From: Okapia johnstoni
Lineage: Eukaryota > Chordata > Mammalia > Artiodactyla > Giraffidae
Direction of reading: 5' to 3'
NCBI GenBank assembly: GCA_024291935.2
Contig: CM044326.1
Location: 32,549,948-32,613,947, forward strand
DNA length: 64,000 nt
Positions 44,864-56,532 of the stretch are shown one piece after another. The notes under the pieces are model-generated. The model was not told the DNA's origin. It saw nothing but the letters and a program-made list of their open reading frames with translations, and did not search any database. Made by a program: the position numbers and the translations under genes. Position 1 is the first letter of the stretch. Each line of letters begins with the position of its first letter.

Positions 44864-44911
<48 letters not shown>
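44864..44911. repeat. (TG)24 microsatellite
   Basis: Perfect 48-bp TG repeat. Confidence 0.97.
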
Positions 44912-44914
<3 letters not shown>

Positions 44915-45119
44915 CTTACACAAGAGTGTACAGTACGGTGTACCACATATACTGAGAATGAAAACATCACGAGCTGGTGCACTGAATGAATAAAGACAGG
45001 GACGCTGAAGGAGCCATACCCTCCAGACCCTGGGGTCCAGGCAGCACCACTGATCATGGCAAGTGCATGCCTCAGGAACCACCATCCCCACAGCCCACCT
45101 GGGTGTGGCATGGGGGCTC

Positions 45120-46110
45120 CTCAGAGAAAGAAAAGACGCGGAGTTCCATGAACTAAAGTACAGATGAAATTCAGATAACATAAAATGAAGCACTTGGAAA
45201 ATAAAAATATGAGACAGAAATAAAATTCAAAAGAAAGACTGAAAGATAAAGTCAAGGGAGTATCCCAGAAAGTAGAAGAAAAAGAAATAGAAAAATCAGA
45301 GTGGGGGAAAAGAAAAAAATCACTGGATTGAGGTAAGAAGTTCAGTGTCTGAATAACAGTAACTGCAGGAAAAAGAGAACAGAAAAAGTACGGGCAAGGA
45401 AATAATGAAAAAAGAAAAACAACTGAAGACTGAGCATTTAATGGCTCCCACGATAGAAAGAGAGGAAGAGCAACATCTTTGTGAAATTTCAAAACAACAC
45501 CAGGAGAAAACACAAGATACCAAAAACTTGCGGGAGGAACCCACCTGACAAACAAGTTGCAGATTGGCCTCCAACTTGTCAACAGAAGCAGCGGAAACTA
45601 GGAGAGAATGGAGCGAAGTTTCCAAAACCCTGAGGAAAAGCAAACCCCTACACAGATTTCCATACCCAGCCAAACTGTCAGCTGAGCAGGACAGCAGAAT
45701 AGAGACGGAAAAAAAGTAGAATAAAAACAAAACCTTGATTTTCCCCTTTCTCCAAGTTCCTGGCAGATGGACTCCCCCACAAACAAGGAACTACACTAAG
45801 AACAAAGGGGACATGGGATCAGGGAAGTGGGGCTCCAACCCAGGAAAGAGATAAAAGGCATTTCAAGGATGGTAAACAGAGGTTTACAGGTGTCGGCTGA
45901 GATGTGAGGGTCCAGATTGGAGCAGGCATTCAGAGAAATCTACAAGAAGGCCTTAAAGAAAGGGGAGGGAGAGAGGGAAATAGATTATATAATGTATTTG
46001 GACACACTTAGAAAAGATTGAAACTTTCATCACAGAGGACGGAGCTAGTTGCAATTGCATAGAAAACCATGCAAATTAAAAAATGAGGAAATAATACTAA
46101 CAAAATGAGG
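45120..46110 (+). repeat. A-rich, LINE-like degraded sequence
   Basis: Strongly A-rich plus strand (repeated GAAAAAG and AGAAAGAC motifs) with phrases such as CCATACCCAGCCAAACTGTC typical of L1/HAL1-type LINE coding remnants. No intact frame is seen on the plus strand. Subfamily not certain. Confidence 0.4.
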
Positions 46111-46167
46111 CAATTATTTTTTAATTAAAAAGCTGTAGCGGAAGGACTGTGACATAGTGTGCTAACT

Positions 46168-46380
46168 TGGGGGCTTCCCGGGGGCGTCGGTGGTGAAGAG
46201 CCCATCTGCCAAGTAGAAGGCAAGAGTTTGACCCCTGGCTCGGGACGATCCCCTGGAAAAAGAAGTGGTAACCCACTCCCGTATTCTTGCCTGGGAAATC
46301 CCACTGACAGAGGAGCGTGGTGGGGTACATGCCATGGGGTCACAACAAGTCAGACACGAATGAGTGACCAGGCAGCACAA
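46168..46380 (+). mobile_element. Bov-tA SINE
   Basis: GGCTTCCCGGGGGCGTCGGT head, GTTTGACCCCTGGCTCGGGA B-box-like region, then CCACTCCCGTATTCTTGCCT and GTCACAACAAGTCAGACACG tail: a nearly full element. Confidence 0.88.
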
Positions 46381-46666
46381 TGCTGACTTGGGGTGAGACT
46401 AACAGGGCCGGCGGCTCCTGTTTTTTCCTAACAAGCTTTATATTGATAATTATTATTTGACTTTTCTAATTATATAAATGCTTAAGGTTCACTTTTAATT
46501 TAGAAATGCAGATGAAAGTGAACACACCTCTGAACGACTCCAGAAGAAAACGGAAACCACACAGAAAGCGGTGGAGGGGTTTCTATCACCACCCATGGGC
46601 TGAGGCCAAAGGGACTTCAAAGACACTTAAATCCTTATCTGAATGTATTCCAAAACAAAAAAGGTG

Positions 46667-46790
46667 CTTCCCTGGTGGCCCAGTGGTTAAGGCTCCATGT
46701 TCTCAATGCAGGCGGCACAGGTTTGGTCCCTGGTCAGGTAACTTAGATTCTGCATGCTGCACTGCATGGCCAAATAAATACATAAAAGCT
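46667..46790 (+). mobile_element. tRNA-derived ruminant SINE
   Basis: TGCTTCCCTGGTGGCCCAGT, GTTTGGTCCCTGGTCAGGTA and GCACTGCATGGCCAAATAAA: the short tRNA-Glu-type ruminant SINE (CHR/Bov-tA group). Confidence 0.8.
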
Positions 46791-47935
46791 TTTGTGAAAC
46801 GGCCAAGTGTCACCTTGCCCACGGCATGTCGCCTGGGCCTGTGTGCTGGGGTGTCCTCCCAAGGCACTCTTCAGGCATGGGGGAGATCTAGCCCAGAGCT
46901 AAAGAAAGGCTGAGTCTTGGAGGGAGGGAGACCAAGTACCTGGAGAGTCCCCTCTCCCAGGACTGAGCTGGCTCTGCCACTTAGACAACCCCACCCCCAA
47001 GGAGCTACCCCTGGGGGTGGCTGTCTCACACACTTCTGCTGAGGTCAGGCCCTCAGGGAAGTTGTGTGTATGTGTGATGACCCACATGTGGATTTAGGTT
47101 GGCCGTGATGGAGTCCTCCAGGCTCCAGCCTGAGCTGGCAGAATCCAGCCTCGGGAGTGGTCAGGAGGAGGAGCCCAGAAGAGATGGAGCTCCAGATGAG
47201 GGCAGGCTGGAGACTGCTTGGGTGTCTCTGAGATAACCTGTTGTCCCTCAGTCCCTCGGGGACAGCCAGAAGCATTTCCGGGAAAGGACCGTGGCAGAGT
47301 GTCAGCAGTTGCAGGGGGAGATTTGAGCTGGTGTTCTTGGGGAGACCAGAGAGGGGATGATTTTGAGCCAAGATAAAGCAGCAGGGAACAGCTTCACACC
47401 TCCACAAAAAACATCCTGAAAGGGAGAAAACAGATGGAACAACAGTTCACAGGACATCTGGTCTCAGGCCCGCCAGGACAGGGACCCCTGGACCTGCGCC
47501 ATCCCCGCCCACTGCCCAGCGAGGGCTGACTGGCGTCTGCACAGGAAGAAAGCCCAGGAGGAGTCCCGGGCATCGCTGGACAGAGGGGTCCTGTCGGAAG
47601 TCTGGGGACGTCGAGGCTGCAGGGCAGAGTCTCGGAGAGGAGAGCTGCCAGATCCTCCACGGCCCCGGAGATGGGCAACAGAGACCCCCAAGCCTCTAGC
47701 CAAGAACCTGTCATTGCGTGAAGGCAAGGACGCCCCAAAGCCTGGGACGCAGCCACGGGAAGGGAGGGGGAGGAAAGGCGCCCTCGCTCCTAACCACAGT
47801 GGCGGCTGAAACAGACATGTGCGCGCCGTGTCCACAGCAGCGTCCCTCACAGCGCCCAGGAGGAGCAGATCAGCAGGCTGTGGGCCAACCACGCAGCGGA
47901 GCCTGTGTGTGTGTGCGTGTGTGTGCACGCACACA
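46791..47935. other. Intergenic, no recognised element
   Basis: Moderate GC, no recognised repeat or gene apart from a short TG/CA-rich patch near 47907-47935. Confidence 0.4.
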
Positions 47936-48147
47936 CCCAGGCACTCAGTCGTGTCGGACTCTTTGTAACCCCTGGACTGTAGCCCGCCAGGCTCCTCGGT
48001 CCATGGAATCTTCCAGGCAAGAATACTGGAGTGGGTTGCCATGTCTTCTTCCAGAAGATTTTCCCGATCCAGGAATCGAACCCACATCTCTTGTGTCTCC
48101 TGCGTTGGCAGGTGGGTTCTTTACCATTTTGCCACATGGGAAGCCCT
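47936..48147 (-). mobile_element. Bov-tA SINE
   Basis: Reverse-complement Bov-tA: CACTCAGTCGTGTCGGACTC at one end, ACTGGAGTGGGTTGCCATGT in the middle, and ending in CACATGGGAAGCCC. Confidence 0.88.
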
Positions 48148-48149
48148 AG

Positions 48150-48523
48150 TGGAACGTTGTTCAGTCTTAAAAATAAAGGACATTCTGGCACCTGCTACAA
48201 TATGGATGAACCCTGAGGACTTTTGCTCAGTGAAATAAGCCAGTCACAGAAGATAGAAATACTGTACAGTCTGCTCATTTGAGGTAACTGTCTTAATTCT
48301 TACAGACAGAAAGAATGGTAGTGCTGAGGGCTGGGAGGAGGGGAGACAGGAAACTTGTTTGATGGAGTCTCAGCTTTACAAGGTGAAAAAGTTCTGGAAA
48401 TGGATGACAGTGATGGTTCCACAGTCATATGAGTGTACTTAATGCCACAGAACTGTATGTTTAAAAATGATGAATAAATTTTATGTATTGTATATTTTCC
48501 CATAATTTAAAAAAAAAAAAAGA
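48150..48523 (+). mobile_element. L1 3' end with poly(A)
   Basis: CAATATGGATGAACCCTGAG and CAGTGAAATAAGCCAGTCAC are the typical L1 3' region; it ends TTCCCATAATTT followed by an A13 tract. Confidence 0.75.
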
Positions 48524-48879
48524 GGCTTTTAAATATGCTGGGAATGGTGTGTGTTCCCACCAAGCAGAAGGAACAGCGTCAGTCATTTGCAAGACGTGCA
48601 GTAGAGGACTCCCAAGGGCTGCCTCACTGCTGGGCAGGCAGAATAAACGTTGAACAGATCCTGCCTGACAAAACCGAAAGCAGCCCTCGGAAGAATCAAC
48701 CCCTCTGCTAGTAGCCCAACGGCACCCCAGAAGAAGGCTCACAATGTTTGTAAGTTACAAATCTATCCAGCACCCAACCGTTAAAGCCGCAGTGTCTGGC
48801 AGCCAATCAAAAATGTCCAGGCATAAAAAGAAATGGAAAGCTGCAAGATGAGGAGAAAAATCAGTCGGTAGAAAGAGGC

Positions 48880-49700
48880 CCAGGGAACCCTCCTGCCCCG
48901 TCGGTGGGAATGTAAACTGATGCAGACAGCACGGAGTTGCTTTAGAAAACGAAAACTAAAGCGCTTAGGTTGGCCACAAACTTTGTTTGGGTTTTTCGGT
49001 AACATCTTACAAACGAACTTTTTGGCCAACCCGGTATCACATGATCCCGCAATCCCACTCCTGGGCATATATCTGGAAAAGGTGAAAACTCTAATTTGAA
49101 AACATACACACACCCCAAGGTTCACAGAAGCCTATTCGCAGTAGCCAGGACAGGGAAGCACTGCGCCTGTCGGCAAACGACTGCGTTAAGAACATGCGTG
49201 TGTGTGAGCATCATCTATAGTCTATATACAGGAACAGCACTCAGCCATGAGGAAGGACGGAAGAGTGGCGTTCGCAGCGGCGCAGACGGACCTAGAGATT
49301 CTCGTACCGCGCGAAGTGGGTCAGACAGAGAAAGACAAATATGATAAGATGTCACTTAAATGCGGTATCTAAAATTTTCAATCTAAAAATATACAGATTA
49401 ACTTATTTAGAAAGCAGAAACAGACTCACAGTCACGGAAAACTAACTTATGGTTATCAAAGGAGAAAGTGGGGTTAAACTAGAGGTTTGGGATTAACAGA
49501 GGCACTCTGTATAGAGCAGACAAGCGAGAAGGACTGACCTATGATAGACGTAACTCTATTTAATATCTCTTGTAATAACCTACACATAATGCAAATGAAT
49601 CTGAAAAAGAATATATAAATCTATATAAAAACTGAATCGCTTTGCTGTGCAACTGAAACTAACACAATACCGCAAATCAACTATACTTCAATAAATAAAC
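48880..49700 (+). mobile_element. L1 3' end, interrupted by a mariner-like MITE
   Basis: GGTGGGAATGTAAACTGATG upstream, then (after a 67-bp insertion) CCACTCCTGGGCATATATCT, ATACACACACCCCAAGGTTC, and the terminal AACTATACTTCAATAAATAA: standard L1 3' landmarks in order. Confidence 0.8.
48968..49034. mobile_element. Mariner-type MITE nested in L1
   Basis: Inverted ends GGTTGGCCACAAACTTTGTT and AACGAACTTTTTGGCCAACC, flanked by TA on both sides (48966-48967 and 49035-49036). It interrupts the L1 sequence, so it inserted later. Confidence 0.85.
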
Positions 49701-49702
49701 CT

Positions 49703-49755
49703 CCAGTATTGCAGGCAGATTTTTTACCATCTGAACCACCAGGGAAATCCAATAA
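49703..49755 (-). mobile_element. Bov-tA SINE head fragment
   Basis: TTACCATCTGAACCACCAGG then GAAATCC: the reverse-complement head of a ruminant SINE. Confidence 0.65.
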
Positions 49756-49957
49756 ATATCACACACACACAAAGAAACAGACCCAGAAATGATGTAGATG
49801 ACAAAATTAGTTGACAAGAACACTAAAACTATTTTTGTAACTTTATTTCAATATGTTCAAGAAGATCTAGGAATGCTTGAATGCATTAAGCAGCAATATG
49901 GACACTGTTAAACAGACCCCATCAAACTTCACAGATGGAAAATGTAATGTCCAGGAT

Positions 49958-50468
49958 GACAAACATTAAAAATCAGAGACATTACTTTGCCAACAAAGGT
50001 CCATCTTATCAAAGCTATGGTTTTTCCAGTGGTCATGTATGGATGTGAGAGTTGGACGGTGAAGAAACCTGAGCACAGAAGAATTGATGCTTTTGAACTG
50101 TGGTGTTGGAGGAGACTCTTGAGAGTCCCTTGGGCAACAAGGAGATGAAACCAATCAATCCTAAAGGAAATCATTGAATATTCACTGAATATTCATTGGA
50201 AGGACTGATGCTGAAGCTGAAACTCCAACATTTTAGCCACCTAATGCAAAGAACTGACTCATGGGAAGAGACCCTGATGCTGGGAAAGATTGAGGGCAGG
50301 AGGAGAAGGGACGACAGAGGATGAGATGGTTGGATGGCATCACCGACTCGATGGACATGAGTTTGGGTGGACTCCGGGAGTTGGTGATGGACAGGGAGGC
50401 CCGGCGGGCTGTGGTCCATGGGGTTGCAAAGAGTCGGACACGACTGAGCGATGAACTGACTAACTAGG
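49958..50468 (+). mobile_element. BovB (RTE LINE) 3' part
   Basis: Runs from CATTACTTTGCCAACAAAGG to GGACACGACTGAGCGATGAA. Tail-to-tail with the minus-strand BovB that begins at about 50590. Confidence 0.9.
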
Positions 50469-50589
50469 ATGCCAATTACACTGATGGGGTTAATAGCCAA
50501 CTGGGCGCCGCAGAAGAAACAATTATTTAGCTAGAAATGGAAACTATCCAAAATGAAACAGAGGGAATGAGACTGAACAATGAGCAGAG

Positions 50590-52378
50590 CCTCAGTTCAG
50601 ATCAGTCGCTCAGTCGTGTCCGACTCTTTGTGACCCCAGGAACCGCAGCATGCCAGGCCTCCCTGTCCATCACCAACTCCCGGAGTCCACCCAAACCCAT
50701 GTCCATCGAGTCGGTGATGCCATCCAGCCATCTCATCCTCTGTCGTCCCCTTCTCCTCCTGCCCCCAATCATTCCCAGTATCAGGGTCTTTTCCAATGAG
50801 TCAACTCTTCGCATGAGGTGGCCAAAGTATTGGAGTTTCACCTTCAGCACCAGTCCTTCCAATGAACACCCAGGATTGATCTCCTTTAGGATGGACTGGT
50901 TGGATCTCCTTGCAGTCCAAGGGACTCTCAAGAGTCTTCTCCAACACCACAGTTCAAAAGCATCAATTCTTCGGCGCTCTGCTTTCTTCACCATCCAACT
51001 CTCACATCCATACATGACTACTGGAAAAACCATAAGCCTTGACTAGACGGACCTTTGTTGGCAAAGTAATGTCTCTGCTTTTCAATATGCTATCTAGGTT
51101 GGTCATAACTTTCCTTCCAAGGAGTAAGTGTATTTTAATTTCATGGCTGCAATCACCATCAGCAGTGATTTTGGAGCCCATAAAAATAAAGTCTGAAACT
51201 GTTTCCACTGTTTCCCCATCCATTTGCCATGAAGTGATGGGACCGGATGTCATGATCTTAGTTCTCTGAATGTTGAGCTTTAAGCCAACTTTTTCACTCT
51301 CCTCTCTCACTTTCATCAAGAGGCTTTTTAGTTCCTCTTCACTTTCTGCCATAAGGGTGGTGTCATCTGCATATCTGAGGTTATCGATATTTCTCCTGGC
51401 AATCTTGATTCCAGCTTGTGCTTCTTCCAGCCCAGTGTTTCTCATGATGTACTGTGCTTATAAGTTAAATAAGCAGGGTGACAATATATAGCCTTGACGT
51501 ACTCCTTTTCCTATTTGGAACCAGTCTGTTGTTCCATGTCCAGTTCTAACTGTTGCTTCCTGACCTGCATACAGGTTTCTCAAGAGGCAGGTCAGGTGGT
51601 CTGGTATTCCTATCTCTTTCAGAATTTTCCCCAGTTTATTGTGATCCACACAGTCAAAGGCTTTGGCATAGTCAATAAAGCATAAATAGATGTTTTTCTA
51701 GAACTCTCTTGCTTTTTCGATGATCCAGCAGATGTTGGCAATTTGATCTCTGGTTCCTCTGCCTTTTCTGAAATCAGCTTGAACATCTGGAAGTTCACGG
51801 TTCACGTATTGCTGAAGCCTGGCTTGGAGAATTTTGAGCATTACTTTACTAGCATGTGAGATGAGTGCAATTGTGCGGTAGTTTGAGCATTCTTTGGCAT
51901 TGCCTTTCTTAGGGATTGGGATGAAAACTGACCGTTCCCAGTCCTGTGGCCACTGCTGAGTTTTCCAAATTTGCTGGCAGATTGAGTGCAGCACTTTCAC
52001 AGCATCATCTTTCAGGATTTGAAATAGCTCAACTGGAATTCCATCACCTCCACTAGCTTTGTTCGTAATGATGCTTTCTAAGGCCCACTTGACTTCACAT
52101 TCCAGGATGTCTGGCTCTAGGTGAGTGATCACACCATCGTGATTATCTGGGTCATGAAGATCTTTTTTGCACAGTTCTGTATATTCTTGCCACTTCTTAA
52201 TGTCTTCTGCTTCTGTTAGGTCCATACCATTTCTGTCCTTTATCGAGCCCATCTTTGCATGAAATGTTCCCTTGGTATCTCCAATTTTCTTGAAGAGATC
52301 TCTAGTCTTTCCCATTCTGTTGCTTTCTTCTATTTTTTTTGCATTGATCGCTGAGGAAGGCTTTCTTATCATCCTAAA
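50590..52378 (-). mobile_element. BovB (RTE LINE), 1.8-kb 5'-truncated copy with RT remnants
   Basis: Reads on the minus strand. Blocks in order: GTFHAKMGSIKDRNGMDLTE, ECEVKWALESIITNKASGGD, SVFIPIPKKGNAKECSNYRT (RT start), DVQADFRKGRGTRDQ, KLGKILKEIGIPDHL, KGVRQGYILSPCLFN, then YADD in NLRYADDTTLM (catalytic metal-binding motif), and [20 protein letters not shown] at the end. The RT frame is broken at about 51690 and 51450, so it is inactive. The full element (about 3.1 kb, with an upstream endonuclease domain) is not present. BovB is a non-LTR retrotransposon acquired horizontally by the ruminant lineage. Confidence 0.95.
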
Positions 52379-52511
52379 AATGGCCTAATAAATACCACCT
52401 TAAGAAGCTAGAAAAGTAGAACAAAGGAAGATGTTTGTTTGAGATGGTCAATGAAAAAACAAACCTCTAGCAGACTGAGAGAACACAAAGCATCCATATT
52501 AAGCAGTGAGG

Positions 52512-52640
52512 GGGTTGCTGCCCTGGTGTCCGTGGTTAAGACTCTGAACTTCCAGTGCAGAGGACTTGGGTTCGATCCCTGGTCAGGGAACTAAGACCTC
52601 AGATGCAACGAGGCATGGCCAAAAAATAAATTGAAAAACA
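52512..52640 (+). mobile_element. tRNA-derived ruminant SINE
   Basis: TGCCCTGGTGTCCGTGGTTA, GGGTTCGATCCCTGGTCAGG and GCAACGAGGCATGGCCAAAA, the short tRNA-type SINE. Confidence 0.85.
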
Positions 52641-54960
52641 AATTGAAAAGAAGGGAAGATGAAACTTGGCTACAGACGCCGAAAGAATAACACTGAGCAT
52701 CACACCTGACTCTGCTCCAAGAAATCTGACAGCTTAGGTTAACTACGCAGATTTCCTGAAAGATACAAACTGATAAAACTCACTTGAGAAGAAACAGCTA
52801 ACCTGACCGGTCTCATGTCCATTAAAGAAATTCCATTTGAAAACCTCCCAAGAAAGAAAACTTCAGAGTAGGGTAGGGGTGAGGGAGGGGCTCAGGGATG
52901 TTGGGGAAGGGAGGAAGGAACTGCAAAGGGCCAGGCTAACCCCACTGGGTGGGGGGTCTGCTCCTTATCTTGATAAGGGTGAGAGTTTCAGGGATGTAGG
53001 CGTCCGGCAGAAGTCATCAGATTGTGCACCTTAAACCCCTGTTGCACGTTTCACCGTACGTTAAGTGCACCCCAATAAACTGGAAAAACAAGGACAGGGT
53101 GACCCCTGCCTGGACGGCTCGAGGAAAGCTCACTTGGACACATGCCCCGTCCGTGTCCCCCGCAGCCGCTACGGCCCCCAGCAGGCGCTCTGACAGCCCA
53201 TCACAGTGGCCCCCGAGTCCTCCCAGAGTGGACATTCACCAAGTCACCGAGGGTGTGAAGAGTCCATCCCTGCCCCTCTACGAAGGTTCTCAACCTCAGA
53301 GGCGCCTGGAGTCAGACTCACGCGGCCTGCTGGGGGCCCCCAGGGGGTTGCCGGTGCAGCGGGGACGCGGGGGGCAGAGGGGCTGACGGGCAGTGTCTGT
53401 TCTGGGGATTAGAGGCTCCGGACACCGCCGAAAGCCACACGTTCAGGGTTCTGTCTCCGCTCACTTCTCCTTTTCTCTTGCTGAGATCTACCACTTAAGC
53501 CGGTGATCCTCAGCCCCGGGCCGGGATCAGGATCGGCTGGGGGCTTGGCCAGGATGAGGCGAGGTGCCCACCCCACCCTTCTGAGCCTGGTGGTCTTCGC
53601 CAGCCCTCCTGGTGTCAGCCACACGGCAACCTGGAGAACTACTCACTCAGAAGACCGGTTTAGCTACTCTAATAGAGACGAAAAGAACTGCGGCTTTAAA
53701 AAGACAGAAGGTTAATTTCTCTTGTGGAAAAGACAAGCTGATCCGTGGTCCAAGGACCCAGGGTGGCGGGTCCCCCGAGCTGGTCCAGGGAAGGGTAATC
53801 AGATCCCAGTTTGCCCAGGACAAAGAGGGTTCCCAGAACATGAGATTTCCAGAGTCAAAACTGGACAGTCCCAGGCAAACCTTGACAGGCTGGCCAGCCT
53901 CGTCCAGGATGCTCTGCTCTGGCCCAGGGTGGTCCTTCCTGCAAGGCCAGGGTGGGTTTAGCACCATGGAGGGCTGGTTCCACTGGAAGTGGGAAAAAGT
54001 AGAGGCAGGCCAGACCCCCCACCCCCACTAGCAGCTCAGGGGGCCACATACACAGCTAGGCTTTTCCACTGCTAAAGAGAATGAGTCCTGGGGACCCTGA
54101 GCGCCGCCCAACAGAGATGGCAGCCAGAGAGGAGAGGCCTGACCCAGATGTGGGGTGGGGAACCGTCTGTCAGAAGGACAGGCTTGTCCCAGAGGAGGAG
54201 CTGCCTGTCCTCCAGGAAGCCCAGGGACTGAGGGGGCTGTGATGAGACCCACCCCACTGCCACCTGCATCCTTCCCCAGCGGCCCTCCCGCACCAGGTAT
54301 TACCGGTCCTGGGATGAGGTCTAACTGGCCCGCATCAGCGCTGGGGGCCTGGCCCCTCCAGCGAGCCCCTGCGAGGTGGGCACTAGCACCCACTGTGCCA
54401 GAGGAAGAAACGGGCTCCCTGAGGGCAGGAGGGCATGCCAGGGTCCCTTGCTCATGGGCGGCAGGGCTGAGACTTGCTGTACAGGTACAGGCTGTACCCA
54501 TGGCCGACTCTCAGTCTGTGCCAGGATGCAGGGGACAGCAGAAGAGGGGCCTCCATCACTTCAGCCCCTAAGCCCCCCAAGCTTGCCCCTCCCCGGAACC
54601 GGAGCCCAGCCAGGCTGGGCATGGCAGCCGCCAGCCAGGGGGCCAGGATGGGATGAGCTGGAAGCAGACGGAGCCACCCGAAACTGGGGTCCCAAGACGA
54701 AGTCCTCTCCCCAGCCTGCTGCCTGAGGCAGCAGCAGCAACTCAGAGCTGCAGGTGGGTCAGGGGGCGGGGGGAAGTTTCAGGAGGTGTCCCTTCTCCCC
54801 AGCCCCCCAAGAGAGGGGCTAGATGGGAGACCACAGTGCCTGAGGCAAAGAGAGGCTGGCAGCCAGGCCCCGGGGGACTGTCCCCCTTCCTCCTCTGGGG
54901 TCGGAAGGAAGACGGGGAGGCCGAGATGAGTGAGCCCCGGGGAAGAAAGGACAGCAGGCA
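52641..54960. other. Intergenic between repeat cluster and miR-203 host transcript
   Basis: Around 53015-53095 a LINE 3'-end-like phrase (CACCCCAATAAACTGG) is visible. The rest, to 54960, is GC-moderate DNA without a recognisable gene. Confidence 0.4.
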
Positions 54961-54990
54961 GCAGGACACAGGGACGCTTTAGGACAAAAG

Positions 54991-54996
54991 TTTATT
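54991..54996 (-). terminator. Polyadenylation signal AATAAA, putative miR-203 host transcript
   Basis: The plus strand shows TTTATT, so the minus strand reads GACAATAAACTTTTG. The sequence just upstream in transcript order (about 54997-55045) is AT-rich, as at many 3' ends. It is the first canonical minus-strand signal I find after the miR-203 hairpin. Confidence 0.5.
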
Positions 54997-56422
54997 GTCA
55001 TCAATCTGCGATGCATGCATGTTCACATTGTACAAAATGATGCCAAGACACAGAGTGGGGAATGCCCCGGGACCCCTCACCTGAGCCGCAGCACGGGGGG
55101 CGCCTGTCCCTGGGCTGCTGGGGGGAGGGGTGGACGGCCCGGGAACACGGTGGAAGGAAACCGCCGCAGGGCGGCGCTGGCAGCCCAAGGGCTGCGGCAG
55201 GGCCGCGGCCGAAACCCTCTGGGCCCCTCGGAGCCTGGGGCTCTGAGGCGGCTGCAACGGGGGTCTGCTGGGCAAAAGGGGGAAGGCGCCATCTGGCAGG
55301 TGGACACTCCTCCAGGGAATACGGCCCCCTCCCCCAGGCCGCCGAGGAGTCCACCGCCTGGGCTGGCGCCGCATCCTTCGCAGCCCACTCTCTCCCTCCG
55401 CCCCGCCTCTCCGGTCCACCGAACCCCAGCGACCACCACACTCAGGAGCCGGTGACTGGCCCGCAAGCTACCTGGCAGCTCAGTGCGGCGCTGGCCTCAA
55501 ACCCAGGCCTGTGGGACCCAGCAGCCAGGCCGCCCTGCGGCGTCTCCCCCCAAGGGGGCCGGGAGGCAGGGACCTTTCCTCCCCAGAGGGTGTGGCCAGA
55601 CCCGGGCCAGGCAGGCTCCGGAGCAGGTCAGTCTTCCTGGGGAGGCGCAGCGTCGCCCTCGGCGCGAGGTGGGAATGGACGGCACTTCCCTGAGCCCCTC
55701 CCGGCCCCTCGCCCCGCCCCCGGGGATCACCCGCTGCGCTCCCGGGCCCCGCTGCAGAGCGGAGCCTGAAGCCTCGGGGGTGACCCTCTGGCCCCGGGCG
55801 GGCCGACGCACCGAGTCCGCGGGCCTAACCCCTACCTGGAGCGCGGCTCCCAGCTTCACCCCCAGCGCGTCCGAGTCCCTTGGCGGGGCCTTTCATTCAT
55901 TCCCCACGCTCTCATCGGCCCCCGCGCTCGCCCCCCAAGGCCCCCACGAAGCGAAGGCTCCAGCTCTCCCCCTGCGAGCCCCCGACCCTCTGCCCCCAGC
56001 CCGAGGGCGCGGCCGCCGCATCACCAGCTCCGGGAGGCCCGAGGCGAGGAGCCCGCCTCCACCCCGCGGGGCCACCGCCAGGGCCGCGCTGGGAAGCCGG
56101 CGGAGTTTCCAGAGGGTGGGAGCCCCCCGAGCACTGGCGGTCAGTGGTGGCCTCTCCGCGGCGGCAACGCGCCAGGAGCGTGGGCCTGGCGCGCCCCGCA
56201 CCCGAGCCCATCCCGGCCGTCCCCTGCGCTCGGCGCCGCCGCGCCCGGCCGCCTCCTTCGGTTCTCGGCCCCGGGCCCGGCCTCGAGCTGCGGGGCGCGG
56301 CGCGCAGGGAACGGCCGGCCCGAGGTGCGAGGCGCCGGGTCCGCGGGCTCCTCCTCGGCCGTCCCGGCGCGGCCCTGCCCCTGCCTGCGCTCCCGGGCCG
56401 CGCGTGGGGCGCCCCGTCGTTG

Positions 56423-56532
56423 TTGCCGGCGCCAGGCCCGCCGGGTCTAGTGGTCCTAAACATTTCACAATTGCGCTACAGAACTGTTGAACTGTTAAGA
56501 ACCACTGGACCCAGCGCGCGATCCTCGTCCGC
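56423..56532 (-). ncRNA. MIR203A: miR-203 (miR-203a) precursor hairpin
   Basis: The minus strand carries the miR-203a-3p sequence GTGAAATGTTTAGGACCACT (AG) at 56468-56447 and the 5p arm AGTGGTTCTTAACAGTTCAA (CAGTT) at 56506-56482, separated by a short loop CTGTAGCGCAATT. Flanks GGGTCC and GGACCC-like bases extend the stem. The 3p seed (TGAAATG) is intact. miR-203 is a keratinocyte-enriched microRNA known to repress p63 and drive epidermal differentiation. Its position between ASPG and KIF26A matches human 14q32.33. It belongs in the cytoplasmic RISC after Drosha/Dicer processing. Confidence 0.97.
56440..56515 (+). ncRNA. MIR203B: Antisense hairpin matching miR-203b
   Basis: The same locus on the plus strand folds into the mirror hairpin: TAGTGGTCCTAAACATTTCA (CA) at 56448-56469 matches miR-203b-5p and TTGAACTGTTAAGAACCACT (GGA) at 56487-56509 matches miR-203b-3p. 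Human MIR203B is annotated this way. Plus-strand transcription here is not shown by the sequence. Confidence 0.6.

Noticed and set aside
50590..52378. Reverse-transcriptase coding region as a host gene
   Set aside because: It is a 5'-truncated, frame-broken BovB retrotransposon copy with the BovB 3' terminus.
54979..55441. 146-codon minus-strand frames at the 3' end of the miR-203 host transcript as a protein gene
   Set aside because: Arg/Pro-rich, no recognisable domain; the region is better explained as non-coding primary microRNA transcript.
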